This document shows positions 34,060 through 45,795 of a DNA stretch of 64,000 bases, in pieces. Within the stretch, counting starts at the first letter, position 1, and each line of letters opens with the position of its first letter. Where the stretch lies: the NCBI GenBank assembly GCA_964034945.1, contig OZ035960.1, positions 18,893,487 to 18,957,486 on the forward strand. Reading direction: 5' to 3'. Below the pieces are notes generated by a model. That model worked only from the letters and a program-made list of their open reading frames with translations. It was not told where the DNA came from and did not search any database. The position numbers and the translations under genes were made by a program. This stretch comes from Chrysopilus asiliformis. Lineage: Eukaryota; Arthropoda; Insecta; Diptera; Rhagionidae.

Positions 34060-34785
34060 AAATGATATTTTTGTAGTCTATATGAGAATCATCGGACACA
34101 AAAATGAACTACACTTGGGTGTTTGGTATGACAAAAGATTTTGACTTCCACATGTCCGTCCGTATATCTGTCTGTCGGTCTGTCTGTCCGTATATCTGTC
34201 TGTCCGTCCGTATATCTGTCTGTCGGTCCGTCCGTCTGTCCGCGAACACTATAACTTTCGAAAATATTGAGCTAGAGACTTGAAATTTTTGAGCTAGAGA
34301 CTTGAAATTTTTGACAGTTGCGTTTCTCTTAAAGGGCCAGGCTTAGGTATTAAACGGACAAAATCTCTACATTCCTTCCACGCTCCTCCATACAAACGAA
34401 ACAGTTTTTTTTATTTACAATTTTCTTGAAAACGGTGAGTTGTATTGAAAAATTTATGAAGGTAAAATGTATCTGGAATTGAATTTTACATAACTTTTCC
34501 ATTCATCAATATCCAGTTGGACTCCTTCCCCCATTCTCCCATATAAATTGAATACTTTTTATCTATTTTCTCGAAAACGGTGCATAGCATCCAAAAATTT
34601 ATAAAAACAAAATGTGTTTAAAATATGGTTTTACATAACCGTTCCATACATCAAATTCCAATCGACCCAATCCCTCCCCCCCTCTCCCATAAAATGGTTT
34701 TTTTTCATAAATTTTTTTGTCTGCCCTCATATATTGTAGAATATTTGACGATTGCCCCCTGGCAATTGTGGCTTTTTCATATTAT
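34060..34785 (+). repeat. Repeat family A copy
   Basis: CTGT/GTCC head with interspersed GTATATCTGTC units (34150-34250), a 32-bp duplicated GAGCTAGAGACTTGAAATTTTT block, internal units and the tail CCCCCTGGCAATTGTGGC. Confidence 0.75.
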
Positions 34786-36441
34786 CTTAAAGTATTCTTT
34801 TTTTATTAAAAAAAATCCTTAGATATTTCAGAAACATCAGCGACTTCTCAATAAAAACTAAATTAATTTATTATACTTACTCGAATTACTCGAATTTCTA
34901 AAATCAAACAATTGAGTTATATTTAGTATCAAAATTTATCATAGCGAATTAATCGGATTACATCCTATTATTATTTAACAGAATTATAAACACCCTCGCA
35001 CGATTGATGCTAAAGTGCAAGTGATAAAATGATAAAATCTTCAAGCATTTTCCTCGACTCGCCTGATGATTATTAATTGATTGACTTCCGTTTCTCGTTG
35101 TAAAATTCGATAACTTCCTATCAACATATTTAGTACTCATACTCGTCTGGGGAGTATATTGAAAATTTCATAGTTTTAATAGTTTTACTATAATTTTTCT
35201 CGTCTTATCTGATTTTAATTTTGTAATTGTTTGATAGTGTAAGCTATTTGGTAGGATTTTTGGGGAGGTACTTTTTGAACTTTTCGACTTTTAAGAATCG
35301 TTTTTTATTATCAAATTTCTCCATAGATTTTTGACTATGTTTTGAATTTTAACATATTATTTTGTAACTTATGTAATATTTTTATATACAAAATAATTTA
35401 TAGCAAGCATGTTGTTGCTACGGTTGCTATGTCTTCAAAAATTTTCACTCAAATATCAACATAAACAAAGTGATAAGAGAACCGGTTTGAAAAATACGGA
35501 AAAGGTTTAAAATTGATGAAATAGTTTTGAGTTCTTTCATTTTGATTTCAGACGTCTTAAGGATTGAACTTGAAAGAAGTGAAATTTTTTTTAACTTGCA
35601 AAAAAATTTTTTTTTTTGAACTTTTTCAATGGTTGTTTGTACGTTTGGTGAAGCAAAAATGTTAAACGATTTGGATTATTTTATTTCAAAGATTGTGCAT
35701 ACAAACGGGAATCGATATTACGGGCTTTCAAGTAATTATTTAAATTTTTTATGTGATTAAGTTTGCTGGATAAAAAAATGATTGCTAGTTTGTAGAAAAA
35801 AATATATGTGGGTATTCATGGAGACTCGGAAATACCTCGTAAATCGTTTAAGTTTACCACCATATAAAAGAAAAGTCAATATTTTTGTTTTTTGAGAAAA
35901 TATTAATCATGAAAAAGTAGGTGTTGGTAGTGATACAAAGTGTGTTGATACCACAGTTTTGTTTTAAATTGCAAGACGAAAATCCTTTTTCCGTTAGACA
36001 TATAACTTTTGTATGGAAGTACCACCAGGAGTGAGAGTTTGGGGGTTGATGTCTTCGAGAGAAATATTCGCCAGGTAAAAATATTAGGGATCGGCCATAC
36101 AAAGTTTCCCTCTAAAAGCCCCTTCAAAAATTATATAATAAAAACCACAGATAGAAAAACACGCGCGGAATTCTTCTCCACCTGATCGATCGATTTACAC
36201 AAATTATTAAACAGGTGCGTTCACGAAAAACTGCGTAAAAATACGCAATCGGTTATTCTATCTGGTTTCATGAATACCCTTATTGTAAAAATTGAATAAG
36301 AAATGCAATCCTTTTCAAATACTTGAATCAAAGTCTGGTCTCTGTACAAGATTTATTTATCGAGTTCCAAACTAGTTTATTAAGTACTTTAACAAAAAAC
36401 TCGAAATATGTTAAATTTTCTCCACAATTCACAAAGCAGCT
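34786..36441. other. Unassigned intronic DNA
   Basis: AT-rich with no supported exon or element; overlapping minus frames at 35854-36127 show no family. Confidence 0.3.
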
Positions 36442-36445
36442 TTAA

Positions 36446-36643
36446 CACTTAACGGACGGGTCGAACCTGCTCTGCTTTTTTCGGTTTCCGGGCATTTTTT
36501 ACGAGAATTAAATAAACATACATGTATGGATTTGAAACGTTATGGTTTTGACTAAAAATTCAAGCAAAAACGTAAATCTACGTGGTCCGTACTAGAAAAT
36601 CACAATGGGAAAACGTAAAATTACGTGGCCCGTCGGTTAAGTG
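36446..36643. mobile_element. piggyBac-like MITE, 198 bp
   Basis: TTAA on both sides (36442-36445, 36644-36647); ends CACTTAACGGACGGG and, reversed, CACTTAACCGACGGG. Two inner ACGTAAAT.TACGTGG.CCG units repeat the terminal theme. Confidence 0.75.
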
Positions 36644-36647
36644 TTAA

Positions 36648-37319
36648 ATTCCTGTTCAATTTGCAAAATCTTTACTATATTTTCGAATCACAAATAAATT
36701 TTACCATGAAAACGAAAGTGATCACTCACTATTGGGATGTTATATTTACGTTTTGTATTACAAGTACGAATAGATACAGTAATGTGTCGCAGCATAAATG
36801 AGTTTATGCTTTGTTCTTGAACGTCTCATGCTCTTTTAATCAATGTGAACATAAGTTCTTGGAATTTTCTTGTCATTCATACAAAATTTACAACATTTTT
36901 TTTTTTGCATTGACGTGATTCATGTTGACCGTGATTCACAAAGTGATAAAAATCCCTGTTTTTGTAACTTACATATTTCTGCTTATTTATAATTATCTTT
37001 AATTAATTTCATTTATTGTTGAGGCGATGCATTTTTTTTACAAAACACAAAAACGAGAAATCTTGCATAAGTTTTTTTGATTGAGCCATTCTACCGTTTC
37101 AAATTACAAATCTACGTCATTCCAGGTGTTAAGTTTGAAAATTATTCATTAAAGGGGCAGTGGTGGGGAAGGTTACTCAAACTGTGAATTTATTGCAGTG
37201 CACACGAAATTTCGTGCGTAAATTAACTGGGAATTTCGAGTAGAATTTGAAATTAACAGTTGCGGATTTGGCCAAAGGGTTTCAATCGCCAGTCATCAAA
37301 AATTCTTATTCATTCGAAA
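36648..37319. other. Unassigned intronic DNA
   Basis: No exon, element end or tandem repeat recognised. Confidence 0.3.
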
Positions 37320-38460
37320 CAAAAAAACATAAGAAAAGCTACAATTGCCAGGGGCCAATCGTCAAATATTCTACATATATGATGATAGACAAAATGTTTA
37401 TTGAAAAAAAAATCCATTTGTGTAGGATAGTGGGAAAGGAGTGGTCCGATTGGATTTTGATATCTAGATAAGTTATGTAAAATCCTATTCTAAACACATT
37501 TCATCTTTGTAAATTTTTTTATAAGACGCACAGTTTTCGAGAAAACAGGAAAAAAGTATTCAATTTATATGGGGCAAGGGATAGGGGAGTGGTCCAACTG
37601 GATTTTGATGTCTAGATAAGTTATGTAAAATCCTATTCTAAACACATTTCATCTTTGTAAATTTTTCTATAAGACGCACAGTTTTCGAGAAAACAGGAAA
37701 AAAGTATTCCATATGTATGGGAAATGGGGGGGAAACAGTTGTCCGATTTGATTCTGATGTATGGATGAGTTATTTAAAATCCTGTTCTAAACACATTTTA
37801 CCTTCATAAATTTTTCAATATGACTCACCGTTTTCGAGAAAATTGCAAAAAACTGTTTCGTTTGTGTGGGGGAGGGGGAAGGAATGGTCCAATTTTGCAC
37901 GTTCAAGAACTTAGCCTAGCTATTTACGAGAAACGCAACTATACCAAATTTCAAGTCTCTAGCTCAAACCTTTCGAAAGTTATGGTGTTCACGGACAAAC
38001 AGACAGACGGACGTACGGAAATCAAAATCGTTTGTCATCCCTAAAGGTGCCGCTCCACATGAGAGTAAATCCCGGCGAGAACCTCTCGATAGCAGCTACT
38101 CGCAAATGGACACGTCTCTGAGAGTCGCTCGCAGAAATTCGCAAAAATTCACGAGCTAGTTTCTGCGAGCTCTCAAAAGTGGATCTACTCTCTAGTCGAC
38201 ACGCACCCACTGAACTCTCGGGGAGTTCGCCAGGTACGAACGACGTTTAAATTTCGCTAGTAGCTCTCGAGAACTCGCCAAAGCAAGATGTCAAAAAAAT
38301 CAAGATATTGGTTTTGAAAAGAGAAAAATCGCCGAAATTAATTCTCAAATGGACAACCTCCTGCGAGTAACTCTCGAGAGTTTTTGAGAGTTACTCGCGT
38401 ATTTACTCTCATGTGGAGCGACACCTCTACATTCTGGTGTAGTTCACAAAAATATTTAAA
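37320..38460 (-). repeat. Repeat family A copy interrupted by a MITE
   Basis: Inverted copy from GCTACAATTGCCAGGGG to GTTTGTCATCCCTA, then the 383-bp element 38044-38426, then the head fragment TACATTCTGGTGTAGTTCAC. Two internal units of about 180 bases are nearly identical (around 37440 and 37600), a recent duplication. Confidence 0.75.
38044..38426. mobile_element. Harbinger-like MITE inserted in family A
   Basis: Ends AAGGTGCCGCTCCACATGAG and, reversed, AGGTGTCGCTCCACATGAG, flanked by CTA on both sides (38041-38043, 38427-38429). The uninterrupted copies of family A show the empty site (CATCC.TAACACTCTGG). The interior repeats GAGAGTTACTCGC-like words. Confidence 0.75.
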
Positions 38461-40505
38461 CTGCATGCGTTACATGACTGAGAGATTGAGAGAGATTCAT
38501 AATTCCACAGTATTTTCCATACATTTTAAAAGTCTCACGGAAAATTTTAGTTACCAAATTTTTAATAAAACTATTGGTTTTTTTTTAAAGTTTTATCATA
38601 AGTAATGCTAAAAATGTCTGCAATATTTCCCGAAAATAATCGGATCTATTTAAATTCCACTTCATTGCGGCTGAAGTATCTTCCAGAAATATTTCCGACA
38701 GAAATAGAAGAAATGTAAGAAAGAAAAAAATAAATTCCCTAAAATCGAGACCTCGGAATTTAGGTTTGTGAAAAATGTGTTAGATTTGTCAAAACAATAT
38801 TTCTGAAAAAAAAAATTACTAAAATAATCATTTTAAATCCATTTAAAAAAAAAAAAAACCAACTTTTATGTCAACTAAAAATGTTATATTTTTCATAAAC
38901 TATCTTCATCGGACACGGCACGGGAAACCTCCACTTTAAAGGCCACACATAAATTCAAAAATTTCAAGAGACAAAAAAAGAAACAATTTTTTCTACATAG
39001 CAAAAAAAAATGCAGTGGGAATTTTACTTGTATATCTTATTTTATCCGTTTTGCAATAAAAATATCGCCTAAAATTCTATATTAAAATGTGAGGGAAAAA
39101 AATAATAATAATTCTCTACGAATAGATATCTTTTTTGTTATTTTTAGAAAATTTTTAATATAATCAAAATCTATTTTAGTTGCAGCAACACGAATTTTCT
39201 ATATAAACAAAATGTTATGCGTGTTTTCGAATTATCATTATTTTTATGTTGCCTGAATTTTGGTTTCATGTAAAAACTATTAGGAAAATATGTTTGCCAA
39301 AAAAAAAATGCCCCGCTCAATGACGACAAACATTTCAATTACAATTGCTTTTGGGTAATTATTACGCATTCGTTGGGAATTTCAAAGAAGAATTTTAGAC
39401 AATTGGCCGCGGAGAGATGGAATATATTTAAGTTTTGAAAGGAAAAAAACCGCCCAATCGTTGTTTACATATGCCGGCTATTTATTTATACATGAATGTG
39501 ACCGCAACGCTTGTTTTTAGACACCACAGAAATCAGACATCACATGGCAACTGAATTAAATAAATGCCAATTGTAAGTGGTTGAGCATATAATTTTTTTG
39601 TATAGGCACTTTAGTATTTTATTAATTTTACTCACTATGCTCGGCAAACTTGAATGCATAGAGAAGTTTTAAAAATTTCTTACGATTTCCAGTCAGACAT
39701 TTTACAAGAAAACACGCAATGAGGTGAACAGCATTGACCTCCAGCGGGTAAAAACCAAGTGCAAATTATGCAATTTAGTAGCAGCACTTCCATTTGCTTG
39801 GTTTGTCAAATCAAAAAAAAAACTGTCAAATTGGCAGTTGAGAGCGTATGGTGACGTAGGAATGTCTCTCAAAGTACAAAATAACAACCCATATTGGTGC
39901 ATTTGCTTTTGTATTTGCTCTATGCAAAATTGATACTGGAAGGAAAAACTTTATTTGATGATGATTGGCTATAAAATGCTAAGCAATTAAAGACAATTAA
40001 GTTCCTATATAACAATATTTAATGGGCGCCCGTCCAATTTTGCAATTTGATTCTTCTCGTTAGACTTTATTTAAATCTGTACAACCTGAATTCATTTGTG
40101 GGTTTTTTTTCCAACTACTTTTATACATTGATTTTTATAGTAAATGGGGCAATTATTTTATAGCAACGAAACTCTTTAAACGTAATGTTTCTATTTTGTG
40201 TCTAGTTTTTTTTAATGTTCATGAGATGGTCTCGAAATCTCTTAATTAATCAAGTTTTTTTTCTCAACTTACGATTTCGCGTAGTACACGTTTTTGAGAA
40301 TTTTTAATTCAGTTTAGTTCTAATTTTAGTTTTTCCAAATAAAAGTTAGTCTGCCCAATGTGCGACCTCGCCATCTCCATAAAACTTTGTTTCATGAACT
40401 ATTAGCAAAGTACCGTTAACGCGAAGTGGATTGAATCCTGTTGTCCCTATATTCCCACAAAATCTTGATTTCTTACTTTTCCGTTACCATAGACGGAAGA
40501 AGATC
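38461..40505. other. Unassigned intronic DNA
   Basis: No exon with good signals. AT-rich with homopolymer runs. No repeat family member found. Confidence 0.3.
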
Positions 40506-40507
40506 TT

Positions 40508-40870
40508 ATACCCGTATGGTGAAACCAAAGGGTATATTAACTTTGCCTTACCGTTTGTAACGACAAGTCATCACACACAAAAATTAATTACACCCGGGCA
40601 CCAATCATGTAGTCCGACGCGTCTCTGTCTTTCGACTTCGACGCAGCTTTTAACTCTTGACTTCGCCATATCTGCAGCTTGAAATTTCGCGGAATCGTCA
40701 CTATGAATCAAAACGTGATTCTGACTGTCATTCTAGGAAATTTGAAGCTGCTGATATGGCGAAGTCAAGAGTTAAAAGCTGCGTCGAAGTCGAAAGACAG
40801 AGACGCGTCGGAATACATGATTGGTGCCCAGTGTGTTTAGAATGATAAAAAGACGGAAAAAGATTTTTTT
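40508..40870 (+). repeat. Repeat family B head, interrupted by a palindromic element
   Basis: CCCGTATGGTGAAACCAAAGG through AATTACACC, then insert 40596-40829, then AGTGTGTTTAGAATGATAA. Only the first part of family B is present. Confidence 0.7.
40596..40829. mobile_element. Foldback element, 234 bp, 85-bp arms
   Basis: Arms of about 85 bases (40596-40680 and 40745-40829) match nearly perfectly: GGGCACCAATCATGTA, CCGACGCGTCTCTGTC, GACTTCGACGCAGC, CTTGACTTCGCCATATC. They are separated by about 64 bases. A diverged relative lies at 51531-51764. Confidence 0.85.
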
Positions 40871-41300
40871 AATATTTTTTTTTTATATTAATCATTTTCT
40901 CATTTTTAACGCTATTTCCAGTTTTCACGTAGATTTTTCGCAAAAACCGATTTTTTGATGGCTTCCTCATTTGGGGCTGTCCATACAATGCGTCACATTT
41001 TATACTTGAAGTCAGAGGCTTCAGGGAGTCCTGCGAAAATTCTTATTTGGAAGCCCCGCAGTAGAATGTTAGAACCTGTTTTGAAGTTTTCTTAATATTT
41101 TACTGACCCACAATATCTTAAAAACTCTGAGCAACAACTAAGCCTTTCTGAGTCGGGAAGAAGTTTTCAATTTTGACCCCTTCTACAGAAAAAAACCCGT
41201 TTTTTAAATCATGAAATAAAGTTAGAGTATGGTAGTGTTAAAAGAGTGTGCTTCATTTTTTTTGAAAACTAAAAGTCCATTGGAAAAACTGTAAATAATA

Positions 41301-41500
41301 NNNNNNNNNNNNNNNNNNNNNNNNNNNNNNNNNNNNNNNNNNNNNNNNNNNNNNNNNNNNNNNNNNNNNNNNNNNNNNNNNNNNNNNNNNNNNNNNNNNN
41401 NNNNNNNNNNNNNNNNNNNNNNNNNNNNNNNNNNNNNNNNNNNNNNNNNNNNNNNNNNNNNNNNNNNNNNNNNNNNNNNNNNNNNNNNNNNNNNNNNNNN
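41301..41500. other. Assembly gap (200 N)
   Basis: A run of 200 undetermined bases, a conventional scaffold-gap length; true size unknown. Confidence 0.99.
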
Positions 41501-41684
41501 GAAAATTAAAATAGGCACCAAGATGAGTTTTAGTTCCGTGTATTATGCAAAGACCTTGTCCTATAATAAAAATAGATTTTTTTTTGATTATTATTTTAAA
41601 GAAATGACGTAAATAGAGACCTTTTCGCTAAAAATTGCCAATAATAAAACATTTTTTAATTTTTCTTCTATTCCTTGCGATTTT

Positions 41685-42290
41685 TTACTTTCTTATACGA
41701 AATATAGTAAAGTATTGTATTCATGAAAAATTTCGACTTCTTATTTTGCCTTAAAAACATCTTTCGAGCACTCCTGAGTCGATTGGAGCATTCTACCAAA
41801 AATGTCTTTCTGTCTGTTAGGCTGTGTAAAAGATTTCTCAACAACTCAAAGCTAGACCCATGAAATTTTACAGACAGATACGACAATCTTATGGTGGAAA
41901 TCTGTTAACCAGAACAGAAGTAACCAAAATGGCGGCTTTTTGAAAATCTCAATTTCGTTTTTCGCGATTTGCTGCAAAACTACGCGTTTTTAGTAGCATT
42001 ATTTTTGGTTGCAAAACATGAGGGTTTGAAGCCAGAGGGACAACAAAGAGTGGCCAATGAAATGTAAAATAACCAGTTCGGAGTTGGAGATGACAAGTTT
42101 TCTCCGACTCCGATAAATTTTCTCCGACTTCGAAAATTGACCGCCACAATTTTGTCCCGACTCAAACTTCTAAAGCAATCATTTTATCCCGATTCCGACT
42201 CTTCGATTCCGATTCCACATCCCTGGTGAATTGTGCACAAACGTAGCTTTTGTATAAGAAAGTCATGTGCTGTTCAAGTCGGATATTTTT
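41685..42290 (+). repeat. Interspersed repeat family D, copy 2
   Basis: Longer copy than 1370-1750, sharing GTATTGTATTCATG, CTGAGTCGATTGGAGC, AAATGGCGGCTTTT and AGCTTTTGTATAAGAAAGTC. Confidence 0.6.
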
Positions 42291-42889
42291 TCTCCAAGTG
42301 AGCGATCATTTTCATATGAATTTTTAATAATATTTGATGTTAACTTGAATAATGGCTTTAAGTTAGTGTCACCAAATATAAAAATCATTCTCACGTTGGA
42401 ACCTTTTTCACTGTCAATTTCGATTCTATACTATTAATAAATTCACATTTAACATTCGCTTAAGTTATAGCGAATTGTCGTTGTGTATATGTACGTGTGT
42501 GTCAACAAAAAGTTATGATTTAATCACGAGGACAGATCGCTTAAGATCAACAAACAAAAATAAAAGCCATTTAATTGAAGAAATATTTGTCTTGCCGTTG
42601 AATATTTCAGAATTCAATATTGTTGGGATTTTTTCTCTTGAAGTCGTGTAGAACTTTTTGATGCTTTATGATCACGTAAATAAGTGAAATATAATAAAAT
42701 AATTGACTTGCATTTAGAATATTGCGTAATAAAAAATTAAAATTTGAAAAATGTATGGTTTTGCCTTGGATTTTTTAAAATATTTTTATAAAATATGAAA
42801 GAACAATCCCCTTTTTTCTGAAAATATGAATAGCATCCGACACTGATTTTCCCTCTAAACAGTCAGAAATTAAGCATTTTAACTGTATT

Positions 42890-43132
42890 TAGTTTCCGAG
42901 AAATTTTCAAAAAACTGTATTCTTTCGAAAGAATTGTGGGGGTTATAGCAACGGTTACTTTTCCAGAAGTTGGTAGAAAATCACGATTTTCGTAAAACTC
43001 GTTTACAAAGAATTTCAAGTCGCTAGCTCAATACGTTCTCGAGTTATTTAAGACACGTAAAATGGACAGACGGAGAGACCCACAGACAGGCAGACAGATG
43101 CACGGACATGGTTATATTTTTTCAATTACAGA
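42890..43132 (-). repeat. Family A/B-like body and head, diverged
   Basis: Shows AAGAATTTCAAGTCGCTAGC, GTTCTCGAGTTATTTAAGAC and a GGACAGACGG..CAGACAGGCAGAC tract in the order expected for an inverted head. Confidence 0.5.
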
Positions 43133-43134
43133 TA

Positions 43135-43350
43135 CAGTAATCCCTCCAACTGCGCGGTAGATACGTTCAACAACAAGTGCGCGCAAACCGAAACCGCGCA
43201 TTGTGAACCCTACTTTGTATGAAATTTTGGGGTCAGGAACATGTTTTTTTAAAGGAAAATTATAGAAAAACCGCGCAGCTGCGAAATTTTTACAGCGCAG
43301 TTCGAAATTTTGGTATTTAAAACTTAACCGCGCAGTTGGAGGGATTACTG
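43135..43350. mobile_element. Pogo/Tigger-like MITE, 216 bp
   Basis: Perfect inverted ends of at least 24 bases beginning CAGTAATCCCTCC, flanked by TA (43133-43134, 43351-43352). The interior has repeated CCGCGCA words. No ORF. Confidence 0.75.
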
Positions 43351-43352
43351 TA

Positions 43353-44654
43353 GCCTTCGTGATACTCTCCCTTTAACACACAAAGCCCCATGAAAATTCG
43401 TTCATTGGTTTCAGATATAGTATGACATCATGGTGATTTGGAGGGTCGAGAGGGGGGGGGGGGGGGGGGGGGAGGTGATTTAATTTTTTCTGGTCGTGTG
43501 TTCTCTAAAGAACCCTCTATCGATTAGTGGAAATCCCTTGAAAATCGGTTGATTGGTTACGAGATAGCAGGTGAGGAGGTACCCATCCCATTCCTGCTGC
43601 AAAGATGGACACAAACACATCAGCGCCATCACCAGCATTTCAACGCAGGATTGTTCAGTGTTTTCAGTTGGGGGGTTCAAAAGTTACAGGGGAACATCCT
43701 TTGACAGCTTCAACCGTACGCATATACACTTGTTTTTTTGGGGAAATTGCATAAATTGTACTTGAATGCCTCTATACATAACGTAACACATTGCGTGAAT
43801 GCACTTGGCGAGTTACACGCTCCAAAAACCCACAAAGTACAAAGTTCACAACTCGTAAATCTATTTCTTCCGAATCAAAACGCTACAAAAACAATTGCAC
43901 ACATTTTATTCCCCAATTAATTATTATTCACTGCAAGCTTTATTTTGCACTTCGAGAATACAAAAATAATTTTATTATAACACAAATTCTTGCTAGTCAT
44001 AACAAAACTGAGGCTCCTCATTAAAACTCCCATAATTTTGTGCCCTGATAACAGGCGGTCATAATGAATCTGATTTTAAAACGAATCTGCTCAATGTGAA
44101 ATTAAACTGATTTAACTATAATTTTTGCGAATTTGCTGATTGTCGCGACAATTCCGAGATCTTCAGACTCAATAATTGCCTCATCGTAATGTCAGCCAAT
44201 GCCGATGACTTTGTGTTTGGCTTAGAAATTGTTTTCCATGTTTGTTTGTTTGTTATCAACTCTTATTTTTTTTTAAAAATGTGTGACGTTTCAGATCAAA
44301 GTCCTGTCCGTGCTTACAATTTTACCGATTCAAGCGAATTGTGTTCGCATAACGGCAAAACATTGGGTTCGAGCCTCCCAAAAACTCACTTCGATTCCCA
44401 GTAGAGCCAAATTCATAGATTGTGGTGGCCATTTTGGCGCTATTTGAAATCAATCGGAAGTAACGCATTTTGGAACTTGGTAGTGGGTTTTACTATCACT
44501 TACTTATGTTGTGCTTGCTGGCCAGTCGATTTCAAGCTGGCCGATAAAATAGGTGTTAATTTCACTGATATATTTAGGAGTCTATGATTCAGCGGTGTCT
44601 AGCGTTTTCCGTGAAAGTGGAGTGAGCCTCCCATAATTGGGGTCAAACTTCAAG
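43353..44654 (+). other. Upstream region of Hnf4 exon 1c
   Basis: Contains a poly-G run (about 43452-43472, likely length-variable or an assembly weak spot) and otherwise single-copy DNA. The proximal promoter of the 1c transcript should lie in the last part. I see no clear TATA box; short frames here (for example from 44189) are not convincing. Confidence 0.3.
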
Positions 44655-44841
44655 ATGCGATCGGAATCGAATGCTTTACTGATTGCTGGCCCATCACGGT
44701 GTGGTATGACTTCCAGTTTTGAGTTTTCGCTATCGTTGAATTCGTCAGTGGCTCAATCAGAACGGTTCGATGATTTTTGTCCGGCTAAGACGACAGTCTT
44801 GAGACGTTATCAGACATTGAGATTACCGTGTGTTTCTTTAG
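44655..44841 (+). CDS. Hnf4 proximal first coding exon (1c)
   Basis: ATG at 44655 (A at -3; in-frame stop at 44634) opens 62 codons (MRSESNALLIAGPSRCGMTS..) plus one base, ending before a GTATAT donor at 44842. The intron to exon 2 is only 240 bases and the phase is correct, so this is the most secure of the three first exons. It would encode the N-terminal A/B region of a 649-aa isoform. The Ser-rich sequence has no recognised domain. Confidence 0.65.
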
Positions 44842-45081
44842 GTATATATTCGATATAAGTATTTTTAATCGCGTCCAGTCTTAGCGAACATGTTTCACAC
44901 GCAATTCGATCAACAGCGATCCGTCAGCTGCAGTGCGCTTACAAACAAATGTGATTTTTTTTAATTAATTTATTTATTCTTATGTTTATTTGTTTTGGTT
45001 CATAACATATCCAAAATGTGCCGAGTGGTGATAAGCGGATTGTTTTTAATTGTGATGTTTTTTTTTTCATGTGTTTTTCAG

Positions 45082-45334
45082 ATGTTGATGCGCCGATTCT
45101 TAATCCAAGCCATTCGGCCGCCAGTCCGTTGGCACCGAATTTGAGCCCGACACTGAGCTCAGGAAGCAATAGCAATAATAACAACAATTTCAATAGTAGT
45201 AGCTCACTAGTGATATCTGCGTGTGCGATATGCGGTGATCGGGCGACAGGTAAACATTATGGCGCCTCCAGCTGTGATGGATGCAAAGGTTTCTTCCGGC
45301 GAAGTGTCAGGAAAAACCATTTATATACATGCAG
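45082..45334 (+). CDS. Hnf4 exon 2: linker and first zinc finger
   Basis: Acceptor TTTTTCAG at 45081, donor GTGAGT at 45335. Encodes a Ser/Asn/Pro-rich linker and then the first C4 zinc finger of a nuclear receptor: [20 protein letters not shown] with P-box CDGCKG, followed by [14 protein letters not shown]. This is the HNF4 (NR2A) signature. In the 1c isoform the DNA-binding domain spans about residues 110-175. Confidence 0.95.
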
Positions 45335-45483
45335 GTGAGTCCATTATATTTTAGAGAGTTTTATTTATTTTTGAGTGAGAAGAATTATTAGTGCTGGCTA
45401 CATAGTGTTGACTCCCTTAAAATCAGAGCTCTCAGCTCATAAACTGGGTGGTTTTCCCGTCCGATTTTCGATTTTGCTAATTA

Positions 45484-45781
45484 CAGTAGAAGCTCGTTAG
45501 TCCGGCATTCTACGATCGGCACATTCTTTAATCCGGCACCGGTTGAGCCGTCCGCGTTCGGTTTTTTTTTCGCGTGGATTCGACGTCTTCCACTGCACTG
45601 GCTGAACCCTCCAGGTGGCTTTTCAGTTCGTCTGTGTTTCACGCAGTTATACAGAGAAAAAAGTGATTAGTAAATTCACCTACAATTTAGCCATAGCTAC
45701 AAAAAAATAGATGAACTACGCACATTCGCTAACTCGGCACGATTGAGGCCCCGGACGTGCCGGATTAAACAGCTTCTACTG
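45484..45781. mobile_element. Pogo/Tigger-like MITE in Hnf4 intron 2
   Basis: Ends CAGTAGAAGCTCGTTAGTCC and, reversed, CAGTAGAAGCTGTTTAATCC, flanked by TA (45482-45483, 45782-45783). A second copy starts 14 bases downstream. Confidence 0.7.
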
Positions 45782-45795
45782 TAGTTTTTTTCCTA

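Noticed and set aside
43452..43472. Poly-G run as a G-quadruplex regulatory site of Hnf4
   Set aside because: A homopolymer is more simply a slippage tract or assembly weakness; no supporting motif nearby.
44333..44400. GGTTCGAGCCTCCC as a pol III B box
   Set aside because: Isolated word without an A box at the right distance or a T-run terminator structure.
44189..44404. 71-codon frame upstream of exon 1c as another Hnf4 start
   Set aside because: No donor in the needed phase at its end, and its sequence shows no A/B-domain-like character.
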